The position numbers and the translations under genes are program-made. Below are positions 44,694-53,099 of a stretch of 64,000 nt of DNA, one piece after another. The notes below the pieces were generated by a model. That model ran no database searches, had not been told where the DNA came from, and worked only from the letters and a program-made list of their open reading frames with translations. Origin of the DNA: Bermanella sp049115935 (lineage in GTDB: Bacteria > Pseudomonadota > Gammaproteobacteria > Pseudomonadales > Oceanobacteraceae); NCBI GenBank assembly GCA_049115935.1, contig JAGDZK010000005.1, forward strand, positions 1 through 64,000, given 5' to 3'. How positions within the stretch are numbered: the stretch's first letter is position 1; every line of letters begins with the position of its first letter.

Positions 44694-45360
44694 TTGGGGT
44701 ATCCTTTGGCACAGGTAAGACGTCGGTAAATGCATCTATGCTATGAAAATCTGTTATCTGCCGCTTGGGTTTTTGGCTATCAGGCTCATGTATGCACATA
44801 AGGTGGCCAATGCCATAACGTTTGGCGGATTCTAACACAGCTAGGCTGTCATCAATGAGGACGGCGCGGGATTTTTCAAAGCCTTCGTCTTGAGAAAGAC
44901 TGTGCCAAAATTTTTGGTCTTCTTTGGCGTAGCCATAGTCATGGGAGCTGATAATGCGATCCACCATGGCATCAAGCCCGGTATGGTGCATTTTTAAGTC
45001 AACACTGTCGCGATGGGCGTTGGTGACGATGACACTGCGTTTACCGGCCTTACGTACCGCGGCCAAGAAGTCAGGCACATGGGGGCGAAACTGAATTTTG
45101 TGCGATACATCATGCTTGAGCTGAGCGATGGGCAAGCCAGTAAGCTCACTCCAATAATCTAGGCAGTACCACTCTAACTGACCTACCTTGGCGGCCATTT
45201 GTTTGCTCAACTTGGCCAATGCGTCCGGCTTTGCCATACCGTGATGGTCGGCGTATTTTTGGGGCAGGTGTTCCAGCCAAAAATAATTATCGAAATGTAA
45301 ATCGAGCAAGGTGCCATCCATATCCAGTAAAACAGTGTCGATTTCATTCCAGTGGATCAT
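44686..45360 (-). CDS. yrfG: GMP/IMP nucleotidase, HAD family (YrfG)
   Basis: A 224-residue HAD-superfamily hydrolase with motif I 'LLDMDGTLLDL' (Asp13 and Asp15), motif II 'RSVIVTNAH' and the later motifs 'YAKEDQKFW' and 'VLIDDSLAVLESA'. It should dephosphorylate GMP and IMP, the known activity of E. coli YrfG, which also sits before hslR. Transcribed with hslR and probably hslO. Divergent from nudE with about 59 bases between. Confidence 0.9.
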   Translation of the reverse strand: MIHWNEIDTVLLDMDGTLLDLHFDNYFWLEHLPQKYADHHGMAKPDALAKLSKQMAAKVGQLEWYCLDYWSELTGLPIAQLKHDVSHKIQFRPHVPDFLAAVRKAGKRSVIVTNAHRDSVDLKMHHTGLDAMVDRIISSHDYGYAKEDQKFWHSLSQDEGFEKSRAVLIDDSLAVLESAKRYGIGHLMCIHEPDSQKPKRQITDFHSIDAFTDVLPVPKDTPSE

Positions 45361-45419
45361 TTAATTGCTGCCCTTGAGAGTTCATACTGTGTGTCTTTGT
45401 TCATTATAGTGTGTTGACC

Positions 45420-45968
45420 ATGACTCAGAAACCGCAAATATTAGATCGTCACGTTGTGGCCCAAAGTCGCCTGTTTACTGTTGAGAGCATGGAGCTTAAG
45501 TTTTCAAACGGGGTTGAACGCACTTATGAGCGTTTAGTCCCTGGTGGCTCGGGTGCGGTCATGATGGTGCCGATCAATAGCAAAGGTGAAGTGCTGCTAA
45601 TTCGAGAATACGGTGCCGGCATTGAAGATTACACCCTCACCTTACCTAAAGGCGCCATGGATTTAGGTGAATCCATGGAACAAGCGGCGCAGCGTGAGCT
45701 CAAAGAGGAAATTCATTTTGGTGCGAAACAATTACACTTTCTGAAAAAATTGAGTTTAAGCCCAAGCTATATGAAAAGTGGCATTGATGTATTAGTTGCA
45801 CTAGACCTATACGAGGCATCGCTACCTGGGGATGAACCTGAGCCATTAGACGTAATCCCATGGCCTCTTGATGACATTGATGCTCTGGTACAACGAGCTG
45901 ATGTCACAGAAGGTCGTGCTATTGCGGCACTATATATGGCAAAGTCTTGGCTAGCAGCACGCAATTAA
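45420..45968 (+). CDS. nudE: ADP compounds hydrolase NudE
   Basis: A 182-residue Nudix hydrolase acting on ADP-ribose, NADH and diadenosine polyphosphates. The Nudix box is intact: 'GAMDLGESMEQAAQRELKEE' fits G-x5-E-x7-RELxEE. Family context (yrfG-hslR divergent from nudE-cysQ) supports NudE over other Nudix members. The ATG at 45420 is assumed; GTG and TTG codons at 45411 and 45414 are in frame, and no strong ribosome binding site marks any of them. Confidence 0.92.
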   Translation: MTQKPQILDRHVVAQSRLFTVESMELKFSNGVERTYERLVPGGSGAVMMVPINSKGEVLLIREYGAGIEDYTLTLPKGAMDLGESMEQAAQRELKEEIHFGAKQLHFLKKLSLSPSYMKSGIDVLVALDLYEASLPGDEPEPLDVIPWPLDDIDALVQRADVTEGRAIAALYMAKSWLAARN

Positions 45969-45989
45969 TTAACCAATAACAGAGTGCCT

Positions 45990-46805
45990 ATGGAACCCAA
46001 TTATGCCGCGGTCATTGAGTTAGCCCGTACAGCCGGCGCCGCCATATTAGAGATTTACAATCGTAGTGAGTACACCGTCGTCGAGAAATCTGACGAAAGC
46101 CCCCTCACAGAAGCCGACTTGGCTGCACATCATATTATTAATGATGGTTTACCAGCTATTTTGAATGTACCTGTCATTAGCGAAGAAGCTGAAATCCCTG
46201 ATCAAGCAGAGCGAGCCAACTGGTCGCACTTTTGGTTGGTGGACCCACTGGATGGCACCAAAGAATTCATTGATCGCCATGGGGAATTTACCGTCAACAT
46301 CGCATTGATCGAAAACGGCCTGCCTGTGTTTGGGCTCATTTATGCCCCCGTGACCGACGAGTGCTTTTATGGCGGCAATGGTAAGGCTTACTGCAAGATA
46401 GGCGATGAACCGGCCATTCGCTTACATGCCAGCAACCCCAATGAACAAATTGGTGAGCTAAACCAGATACGTGTTCTAGCCAGCAAACGTCACGGCACCG
46501 AAGCCCTGAGTCGTCTTTGTGACAAACTCGAACACAAGGTGGCTTCGGTTAAACGTATTGCCGTTGGCAGTGCTTTAAAGCTAGCCTATTTAGCCAGTGG
46601 CCAAGGTGAGATTTACCCAAGATTTGGTAATGTCAGCGAATGGGACATTGCAGCGGGCCATGCCATTCTTCGTTGCGTGGGTGGTGATGTGTTATCACTG
46701 CAATATGAAAGTATTCGTTATGGCCATAAACCATCCATGATCGTGCCCGGTTTTTTTGCTGTGGGTCAAATTGATTTTGACTGGCGGACACTGTTACTTT
46801 CTTGA
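45990..46805 (+). CDS. cysQ: 3'(2'),5'-bisphosphate nucleotidase CysQ
   Basis: A 271-residue magnesium-dependent phosphatase of the inositol monophosphatase family. It removes the 3'-phosphate from PAP (and PAPS), by-products of sulfate assimilation. Motifs: 'SDESPLTEADLAAHHII', 'VISEEAE' and the metal site 'WLVDPLDGTKEFIDRHGEF', then 'VSEWDIAAGHAIL'. The ATG at 45990 is 21 bases after nudE, so they are cotranscribed. An in-frame GTG at 45984 is less likely. Confidence 0.95.
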   Translation: MEPNYAAVIELARTAGAAILEIYNRSEYTVVEKSDESPLTEADLAAHHIINDGLPAILNVPVISEEAEIPDQAERANWSHFWLVDPLDGTKEFIDRHGEFTVNIALIENGLPVFGLIYAPVTDECFYGGNGKAYCKIGDEPAIRLHASNPNEQIGELNQIRVLASKRHGTEALSRLCDKLEHKVASVKRIAVGSALKLAYLASGQGEIYPRFGNVSEWDIAAGHAILRCVGGDVLSLQYESIRYGHKPSMIVPGFFAVGQIDFDWRTLLLS

Positions 46806-46830
46806 ATAAAACATCCTATTCTATTTCCTT

Positions 46831-46860
46831 ATAAAGGAATGCTCAGGCATTCCTTTATTT
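46831..46860 (+). terminator. cysQ terminator
   Basis: A perfect 12-bp stem ATAAAGGAATGC / GCATTCCTTTAT with loop TCAG, followed by T-rich sequence. It lies 25 bases after the cysQ stop. Confidence 0.9.
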
Positions 46861-47039
46861 AACTCCAATCCTTTTACGTCATTTTCTTTGCACTATACAT
46901 TTAAAATAGCGTCAAAATTTATGCAAACTCGATAACATTTACGACTTCTTTTTTATTAATAGCCATAGTGTCATTTTCTGATTTTTTTAATGAAAAAATC
47001 ATCCTTCAGAATTGTTACCCACGTCGCTGTTTTTTAACT

Positions 47040-47288
47040 ATGATTAACGTCAAAGACATTACAAGAAGACAGCTGATGATGATGACGTACAGTGTTCATC
47101 CAAAGATATATCGCCTTGAAAATGAGATTCAAATTATTGAGCGGCATATGCGTAACGCACAGCAACGCATGGGCATGAATAACCCAGCCATATTACATAA
47201 TTATCGTGAAATGATTCGCACTCGTCAGGAGCTTGTTGTTTTACTAAGCGCAAAAAATAAAACGCAACATAGGGCTGCGTTAAATTAA
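47040..47288 (+). CDS. Small uncharacterised protein
   Basis: From the ATG at 47040 this is an 82-residue basic, helical protein with many Met, Arg and Gln ('QLMMMTYSVHPKIYRLENEI', 'RHMRNAQQRMGMNNP', 'MIRTRQELVVLL'). The frame is open upstream to a GTG at 46968, but those residues look random. No clear ribosome binding site precedes either start. It might be a coiled-coil protein. I do not recognise it. It stands alone between cysQ and a convergent CheY-like gene. Confidence 0.55.
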   Translation: MINVKDITRRQLMMMTYSVHPKIYRLENEIQIIERHMRNAQQRMGMNNPAILHNYREMIRTRQELVVLLSAKNKTQHRAALN

Positions 47289-47318
47289 AAATATAGAATT
47301 ACTTTTAAATATTTTTTA

Positions 47319-47684
47319 TCAGCCAACCGTTCTTTCTACTGCTTGTAATAAACGATCTTTATCCACTGGTTTTGCTATCCAACCTGTCGCTCCCACTGTT
47401 TTTGCTTTTTGCTTTTTATAGTCTGCTGTTTCTGTGGTCATTACCAATATGGGTTTTGCTTTATAATTATCCAGGCGACGTAAATTCCCAACCAAACTCA
47501 TGCCACCCATTTCAGGCATATTTAAGTCTGTAATAACCAGATCAACGGTATGATCTCTGGCAAAATCTAATGCTTCTCTGCCATTTTCTTTTAAAAATAC
47601 GGTATGCCCTGCATTTTCTAACACCACTTTCATTAGGGTGCGAATCGCTTCACTATCATCTACTGCTAAAATACTCGCCATCAT
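47319..47684 (-). CDS. CheY-like single-domain response regulator
   Basis: A 121-residue stand-alone receiver with all key residues: acidic pocket Asp9-Asp10 ('LAVDDSEAIR'), phospho-acceptor Asp53 ('LVITDLNMPEMGG'), switch Thr ('VMTTET') and Lys105 ('GWIAKPVD'). The 'GATGWIAKP' ending resembles chemotaxis-type CheY proteins. No chemotaxis genes are nearby. It follows the diguanylate cyclase gene on the same strand after 31 bases, so the two may form a small operon. ATG at 47684 has AGGAAT upstream. Confidence 0.9.
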   Translation of the reverse strand: MMASILAVDDSEAIRTLMKVVLENAGHTVFLKENGREALDFARDHTVDLVITDLNMPEMGGMSLVGNLRRLDNYKAKPILVMTTETADYKKQKAKTVGATGWIAKPVDKDRLLQAVERTVG

Positions 47685-47715
47685 AAATTCCTATAAATTT
47701 ATTTTTGAGTCTAGA

Positions 47716-48828
47716 CTACTTCGCAACACTCACACAATTTCGGCCGCTTTGTTTGGCTTTATAAAGCGCTTTATCTGCACGCTCAATCACACTCTCAAAA
47801 CCTTCACTCTCTCCTTGTTGTGCCACACCAAAACTGGCAGTTACATGTAACGGTTTTTTCTTCTTTTTTTCACCCCGTTTATTTTTATTTCTTTCTAGGC
47901 TTTTTGGGTACAAGGCGTATTCATCAATACGCTTTCGGGTTTCGCCTAATGCATTAATGACTTCTTTCTGCGCACTTTTAGCAAAGACCAAACAAAACTC
48001 TTCGCCACCGTAACGATAAGCATATGATCTGGGTGTTTGGCTGATAAGTTTTGCGATCATTTTTAAAACATCGTCACCCACTTGATGGCCATGGGTATCA
48101 TTGAATTTTTTAAAGTGATCAACATCAACCATGGCTAAATAATAATGTTTACCCAAGGTTTTTAATTTAAATTCCAATGCACGGCGTCCCAGGATGCCTG
48201 TTAACTCATCCACAAATGCCATCACGTAACTGTCGAGCGTTAAGGTAAACAAAGCCATCAACGACACCCATAAAATCAAGTAATTATCATCTGCCCACTT
48301 AAAGTTAAATGCCACTACCACCAATAAAGGCCAATAACTGGCCCACCTGCCAATACGCCCCCAAAATTTTACAAATATCAAAGGCAGTATAGCTAAGACC
48401 ACGCTGACCCAATCCAAAGAAAAATAAGCAAATGCCAAAAGCTCTTCAGTGATAGGCACCAGCCTTAGAGATAAACAGACAAAGAACGTTAAAAGCACTA
48501 GGTTAAATATATGAATTGGATGAGCCCAAGGTCGCTGCCCCCACTGCACATTCACCACCCCCAGATAAAGCAAAAAACAAGGAAATGCAAAAGGCGCAAA
48601 AATATCTAAATGAATAGGAACAGAGTCAGGTAACGATAGCAGTAGCATCGGCAGCACACTAAACACCGCCTGCTGCTGTAAAAGTAGAAACGCCCGACCC
48701 AAGGTAAAGAGTATCAGCGCAGCGGAGACATAATCAGGCAAGAAGAATTCATGGGCTGGTAAAAAGCCCAATGCAATTAATGTAAGACAGGGAATCGCGA
48801 TATTGAGTATCGCCAGTCGCAGCTTCAT
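47716..48828 (-). CDS. Membrane-bound diguanylate cyclase (GGDEF)
   Basis: A 370-residue protein with about six to seven N-terminal membrane segments (residues 5-205) and a cytoplasmic GGDEF domain (about 205-370). The active-site signature GGEEF is intact at 274-278, and 'MVDVDHFKKFNDTHGHQVGD' supplies the metal and substrate contacts, so c-di-GMP synthesis is likely. The usual inhibitory RxxD site just before the signature reads Arg-Ser-Tyr-Ala, so product inhibition at that site is probably lost. A Lys/Arg-rich insertion lies near residue 315-330. No sensor domain beyond the membrane part is recognised. Confidence 0.9.
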   Translation of the reverse strand: MKLRLAILNIAIPCLTLIALGFLPAHEFFLPDYVSAALILFTLGRAFLLLQQQAVFSVLPMLLLSLPDSVPIHLDIFAPFAFPCFLLYLGVVNVQWGQRPWAHPIHIFNLVLLTFFVCLSLRLVPITEELLAFAYFSLDWVSVVLAILPLIFVKFWGRIGRWASYWPLLVVVAFNFKWADDNYLILWVSLMALFTLTLDSYVMAFVDELTGILGRRALEFKLKTLGKHYYLAMVDVDHFKKFNDTHGHQVGDDVLKMIAKLISQTPRSYAYRYGGEEFCLVFAKSAQKEVINALGETRKRIDEYALYPKSLERNKNKRGEKKKKKPLHVTASFGVAQQGESEGFESVIERADKALYKAKQSGRNCVSVAK

Positions 48829-48934
48829 GGCCGAATCCTTGGCAAGATATTCAACCAGTATAGTTCAGTTACCTGTACTGGCTACGCTATGACTGGCTTA
48901 TCTGCGCCAAATATAGACAGAGGACACATATTGT

Positions 48935-49645
48935 TTAGGCCAATAAAAACGGCAAGGTAAACGCACATAAAATGCCCATAAAGCTCATGCTTAATGCAGC
49001 AAACGCACCTTGTTCACTGCCATACTCTAACGCTTTTGCGGTCCCCACGGCATGGGCACACACACCCAAGGCGCAACCCTGCGCAGGTGGCGCGGTAATC
49101 TTAAACAAGCGAAATAAAGTAGGCGCCATTAACGCGCCCAAAATACCGGTAAACATAATAATGGCCGCGGCGATGGCTGCCATGCCACCAATTTGCGGCG
49201 CAATTTGTAAGGCAAACGCTGTGGTAATGGATTTTGTCCACATGGAGTTCACACTCATATCTGAACCGCCCAGCCAATACAAAATGCCCACCGCCACTAA
49301 TATTGTGATCGCCCCACCTAATACATTACTCAATAAAAACGGTAACCAATATTGACGCAATGCCTTTAAGTTTTCGTATAAAGGAATGGCCAGCGCCACA
49401 ATTACTGGCCCTAAAAACTGGCTGATCATATGTGCGCTATCCATGTAGCGCTCGAAACTTAAATCCGTTAACAATACCACCGCACACAAGCTCACTACGC
49501 TCACCATCACTGGATGTAAAAACGGTTTTTGCGCACTCAAACGAAATAACCACAAACCCAATTGAAAACTCAGTAGAGTTAAAAACAAACCTAAATACGG
49601 GCTTAACCAAATGGCATCCCAGGCGTTGTGCCAGTGCAAATTCAT
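48935..49645 (-). CDS. lrgB: LrgB/CidB family membrane protein
   Basis: A 236-residue inner membrane protein with about seven hydrophobic segments. LrgB-type motifs include 'YMDSAHMISQFLGPVIVALA', 'YWLGGSDMSVNSMWTKSITT' and 'GCALGVCAHAVGTAKALEYG'. The LrgAB pair is described as a holin-like or metabolite (pyruvate/glycolate) transport system. It overlaps lrgA by 4 bases. Confidence 0.9.
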   Translation of the reverse strand: MNLHWHNAWDAIWLSPYLGLFLTLLSFQLGLWLFRLSAQKPFLHPVMVSVVSLCAVVLLTDLSFERYMDSAHMISQFLGPVIVALAIPLYENLKALRQYWLPFLLSNVLGGAITILVAVGILYWLGGSDMSVNSMWTKSITTAFALQIAPQIGGMAAIAAAIIMFTGILGALMAPTLFRLFKITAPPAQGCALGVCAHAVGTAKALEYGSEQGAFAALSMSFMGILCAFTLPFLLA

Positions 49646-49995
49646 GAACGGCCTCCGCTTTTAATACTCATGGCTTTTTGTGCAAGCCAGCCACAAAGCG
49701 GAATCCCCACCGCCAAGCTCACAATCATGGCTGTCACAATCAGCAGCCCTTCTTCGCGTACCACATCCATATAATTCACGATCCCCACAGAAGCGGGCAC
49801 GATAAATAAAGGCAGGTAAGGCAATAACCCTTTGCTTGATTGTTTAAGCTCAGTGGTGATGCCACCACGAAGCACTAATACGATAAACAGTAACAACATA
49901 CCCATTACCGAACCGGGCACTGGCCAATCTAATAAGGCCGCTAAAAAGTCACCTAGCAGTAAAAAAGCAATGAATACGATGAGTCCGTAAAGCAT
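49642..49995 (-). CDS. lrgA: LrgA/CidA family membrane protein
   Basis: A 117-residue protein with four membrane segments and the LrgA/CidA pattern 'LLDWPVPGSVMGMLLLFI' and 'GLLPYLPLFIVPASVGIVNY'. It is the partner of LrgB. Transcription starts from the 49996-50433 gap, which holds the DnaA-box array. The closest DnaA box is about 80 bases from its start. Confidence 0.9.
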   Translation of the reverse strand: MLYGLIVFIAFLLLGDFLAALLDWPVPGSVMGMLLLFIVLVLRGGITTELKQSSKGLLPYLPLFIVPASVGIVNYMDVVREEGLLIVTAMIVSLAVGIPLCGWLAQKAMSIKSGGRS

Positions 49996-50433
49996 GTGTT
50001 ATTTTCAACCAATTTAAGTAAGGAGAGCCCATGACGGGGGGTGTCGTCATGTGTCCCAAAGTTATTCAATGTTTTATCCACAGAAACTGTGTATAACCTT
50101 TTTATGCAAAACCTTGCCAACCGGTCATCACACGACCCTAAGCTGTTGTTTTTTAACCCATTCACCCCATAGATACTGGTCCCTAAGGCTGCAGACAAGT
50201 GTCCCACAGTTATCCCTATTTTTATCCACAGAAACTGTGAGTAACTTTTTACCCACAATTCTTAAGTGCCTGATTTATGGTGTGTTTTTAATCAATTTAA
50301 GAGCTTAACCCAGCTTATAGCCGCTGTAGCAATGTGTCCCTATGTTATCCAAGGTGTTATCCACAGAAATTGTGCACAAGTGGCCAAATATCGATTTTAA
50401 ACAACGCAGGCCACTTGGTTTTTATACAAAAGA
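49996..50433. other. 438-base intergenic region
   Basis: The region lies between lrgA (minus strand, start side) and the 3' end of the enoyl-CoA hydratase gene (minus strand). Apart from the DnaA-box modules I see no gene, no clear AT-rich unwinding block and few GATC sites. The lrgA promoter should lie near 50000-50060. Confidence 0.7.
50051..50379. repeat. Array of DnaA-box pairs in three modules
   Basis: A non-coding stretch with three similar modules starting near 50051, 50199 and 50334. Each begins with GTGTCCC, then a degenerate GTTATYC, then an exact DnaA box TTATCCACA (50074-50082, 50222-50230, 50357-50365), GAAAY, and a second box in the opposite direction: TGTGTATAA (50088-50096, an exact TTATNCACA), TGTGAGTAA (50236-50244) and TGTGCACAA (50371-50379). 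A further near-box TTACCCACA lies at 50249-50257. The modules are separated by 135-148 bases of dissimilar DNA. The pattern fits DnaA binding; whether it is an origin, a titration site or a regulatory site is unknown. Confidence 0.82.
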
Positions 50434-51189
50434 TTAGAACTTAGAAAAGTCCGGTGCGCGCTTTTGAGCAAACGCCGCCAATGCTTCTTTGCACTCGTCA
50501 CCTTGCACCATGGCACACAACTGTTTGATCTCGTCGGTGACCACTTTATCCAGCTCGTTCACATAGTCGTGTTTCAGCATGGCTTTAGCATTACGAACCG
50601 CCGCAGGTGGTTTCGCCGCTAACGTTTTCGCCACGTTAGTAGCTTGTTCTAATGTTTCTTCTACACTGCTTACTTTATTCACAAGGCCCACATGTAAGGC
50701 TTTTTGTGCATCAAAAAAGTCCCCTAGAATTAACAACTCTGATGCCAACGCGTGTCCCATAAAACGCGGGAACAGTAAACTAGAGCCGCCCTCTGGGCAC
50801 AAACCTAGATCCACAAACGGCATCTTAAAACGTACGTTGTCAGCAGCGACCACATAATCGCAATGAGCCAACATGGTTGTGCCGATACCAATGGCCAAGC
50901 CACTTACCCCTGCCACCACTGGTTTAGGGTAACGGGCCAATGCTAACAAGAATTTTAATACCGGCGGCTCAGCAAGTGTCGACATAGACATGAACGCAGC
51001 CATGTCATTACCACTGGTGAAATTACCACCTTCACCTTTAAATAAGACAACACGCACATCCTTGTTATCCGCGCTTTCTAATAACGCCTGCTCGGCTGCA
51101 GTGTACATTTCGTTGGTGATGGCGTTTTTCTTATCTGCGCGATCAAAACTAATGGTTAAAACGCGATTATCAAGAGTCGTTGAAATCAT
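50434..51189 (-). CDS. Enoyl-CoA hydratase/isomerase family protein
   Basis: A 251-residue crotonase-fold protein, likely acting on acyl-CoA in beta-oxidation. Oxyanion-hole segments are 'LFKGEGGNFTSGNDMAAFM' and 'GVSGLAIGIGTTMLAHCDYV'. The region 'FVDLGLCPEGGSSLLFPRFM' holds the Glu-Gly of the active site, but only one of the two classical glutamates is obvious, so isomerase activity is as likely as hydratase. The N-terminus 'ISTTLDNRVLTISFDRADKK' is typical. It is divergent from hemC and not visibly in an operon. Confidence 0.88.
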   Translation of the reverse strand: MISTTLDNRVLTISFDRADKKNAITNEMYTAAEQALLESADNKDVRVVLFKGEGGNFTSGNDMAAFMSMSTLAEPPVLKFLLALARYPKPVVAGVSGLAIGIGTTMLAHCDYVVAADNVRFKMPFVDLGLCPEGGSSLLFPRFMGHALASELLILGDFFDAQKALHVGLVNKVSSVEETLEQATNVAKTLAAKPPAAVRNAKAMLKHDYVNELDKVVTDEIKQLCAMVQGDECKEALAAFAQKRAPDFSKF

Positions 51190-51334
51190 GTGGTTACCTT
51201 GTTGTAAATTAAATCGAAACGTTTAACGAGGCCGCAGTTTAACGCTAAAGCCTGATCAATATCAGCAAAACAGCCTGAAAAATAATTGAATCTACCGTAT
51301 CATACGGCCAATTTTCATTCTTATTGAGGCCATT

Positions 51335-52294
51335 ATGTCTGCCACTTCTTCTGCCAAGATCACAAAGCCACTGCGCATCGCTACCCGTAAAAGCAAACTG
51401 GCCCTATGGCAGGCAGAATTTGTTAAAGCCGAACTGCAACGCTTTCACCCAGAACTAGAAGTTGAACTGGTCACCTTCACCACCCAAGGTGACATCATTC
51501 TTGATACCCCGTTGGCTAAAATTGGCGGTAAAGGTTTATTCGTTAAAGAATTAGAAGCAGCCATGCTGGATGGCCGTGCTGACATTGCGGTGCACAGCAT
51601 GAAAGATGTACCCATGGAATTTCCAGAAGGTTTAGGTTTGAGCGTTATTTGTGAGCGTGAAAACCCGACTGATGCGTTTGTTTCTAACCACTACAAAACC
51701 CTTATGGATTTACCACAAGGAGCCCATGTGGGCACCTCAAGTTTGCGCCGCCAATGTCAGATTTTAGCGGCGCGCCCTGATCTAAAAGTCAGCAGCTTGC
51801 GTGGTAATGTACAAACTCGATTAGGTAAATTAGATGCCGGTGAATTTGATGCCATTATTCTTGCCAGTGCAGGCTTGATTCGCCTTGAGTTACAAGCGCG
51901 CATTGCCGACTTTATGAGCGATGAAATCAGCCTGCCTGCTGGTGGCCAAGGGGCAGTGGGCATCGAATGTCGTACTGACGATAAAACCACTCACGATTTA
52001 CTAGCCCCACTGCATCATCAATTAAGTGCCTATCGCGTGACCGCTGAACGCGCATTGAACCGTCGCCTAGAAGGCGGTTGTCAGGTACCCATCGCCTGTT
52101 ATGCCACACTAGACGGCGACCAGCTTTTCTTAAGAGGCTTGGTGGGCAGTGAAGATGGGCAAACCATCATCCGCACTGAGATTAACGGTCATGTGGATGA
52201 CGCAGAGACCTTAGGTATTCAAGCGGCTGAAAATTTACTTGCCAAAGGCGCAGGTAAAATTTTAGCCGATGTATATGGCCGTGAAATTAACTAA
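51335..52294 (+). CDS. hemC: Porphobilinogen deaminase
   Basis: A 319-residue enzyme (hydroxymethylbilane synthase) that joins four porphobilinogen units in heme synthesis. Motifs: 'LRIATRKSKLALWQAE', 'GKGLFVKELEAAMLDGRADI', 'HSMKDVP', 'GTSSLRRQCQI' and the cofactor-binding Cys249 in 'LEGGCQVPIACYA'. The first about 12 residues ('MSATSSAKITKP') are an unconserved extension. It starts the hemC-hemD-hemX-hemY run. GAGG sits upstream of the ATG. Confidence 0.97.
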   Translation: MSATSSAKITKPLRIATRKSKLALWQAEFVKAELQRFHPELEVELVTFTTQGDIILDTPLAKIGGKGLFVKELEAAMLDGRADIAVHSMKDVPMEFPEGLGLSVICERENPTDAFVSNHYKTLMDLPQGAHVGTSSLRRQCQILAARPDLKVSSLRGNVQTRLGKLDAGEFDAIILASAGLIRLELQARIADFMSDEISLPAGGQGAVGIECRTDDKTTHDLLAPLHHQLSAYRVTAERALNRRLEGGCQVPIACYATLDGDQLFLRGLVGSEDGQTIIRTEINGHVDDAETLGIQAAENLLAKGAGKILADVYGREIN

Positions 52295-52296
52295 GT

Positions 52297-53067
52297 TTGC
52301 CTGTGCATAAGTCTATCTTAATCACTCGGCCACAAGGCCAAGCTGATGAACTCATCAGCGCACTGACACAAGCCAACTGGCATTGTGTGCATCAACCTTT
52401 GTTGCGTATCAGCCCGTTTAACGAGCAACACGGTGCAGCTTTTCATACCATGAAACAACACATCATGAATTTAGATATTTATGATGTGGTGATCTCTGTG
52501 AGCGGTAATGCCTCTAGTTTGGCAGTGGATTTAATTGATCAATATTGGCCACAAATGCCCGTAGGGATTAATTGGTATGCAGTTGGGCCCAGTAGCGCCC
52601 ACGCATTTCAAACCCTAGGTATTGAAATGCAACTGCCAAAGCATAATCACAGTGAAGGATTACTGGAACTGGATGGGCTCAATCAAGATTTAAGCCAAAA
52701 GAAAGTGCTTATTTTTCGTGGTGTGGGCGGGCGCGAACACCTCGCTGACACCCTCAAGCAACGTGGTGCTCAGGTGCATTATTGCGAACTGTATCAGCGC
52801 GAACCGGTCAACTTTGCTCAAGGGGAGTTAGCGACTCTACTCAGCCAAGAACAAATCCACTATGCTCTGCTAACCAGTGGTGAAATGTTGCATCAATTAG
52901 CCACACAATTAACCGATTCGCAAAAACAAAACGTGCATGTCATCGTTCCCAGTGAACGCATCGCTAACATGGCACCTGCGTTAAACATTCAACGCATTCA
53001 CGTATGCCCCAAAATAAATGCACAAGGGTTGCTAGACTGTTTAACTAAGATAACGCACTCTAGCTAA
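52297..53067 (+). CDS. hemD: Uroporphyrinogen-III synthase
   Basis: A 256-residue enzyme that closes and inverts ring D to make uroporphyrinogen III. HemD proteins are poorly conserved; here 'ILITRPQGQADELISALTQA', 'YDVVISVSGNASSLAVDLI', 'WYAVGPSSAHAFQTLGIEM' and 'VLIFRGVGGREHLADTLKQ' are recognisable. The start is TTG at 52297 or GTG at 52303; no ATG fits. It lies 2 bases after hemC, so coupling may make up for the weak start. Confidence 0.93.
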   Translation: MPVHKSILITRPQGQADELISALTQANWHCVHQPLLRISPFNEQHGAAFHTMKQHIMNLDIYDVVISVSGNASSLAVDLIDQYWPQMPVGINWYAVGPSSAHAFQTLGIEMQLPKHNHSEGLLELDGLNQDLSQKKVLIFRGVGGREHLADTLKQRGAQVHYCELYQREPVNFAQGELATLLSQEQIHYALLTSGEMLHQLATQLTDSQKQNVHVIVPSERIANMAPALNIQRIHVCPKINAQGLLDCLTKITHSS

Positions 53068-53099
53068 CTAACCGCAGGCAATAGCAAAGGATTCATCTT

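Noticed and set aside
50051..50308. An 85-residue ORF across the DnaA-box array.
   Set aside because: Sequence content is random-looking and explained by the repeated box motifs; no ribosome binding site.
49996..50433. The DnaA-box array as the main chromosomal origin.
   Set aside because: No dnaA, dnaN, rpmH, mnmG or mioC neighbours and no evident AT-rich unwinding block. It cannot be fully excluded without GC-skew data, so it is kept only as a finding.
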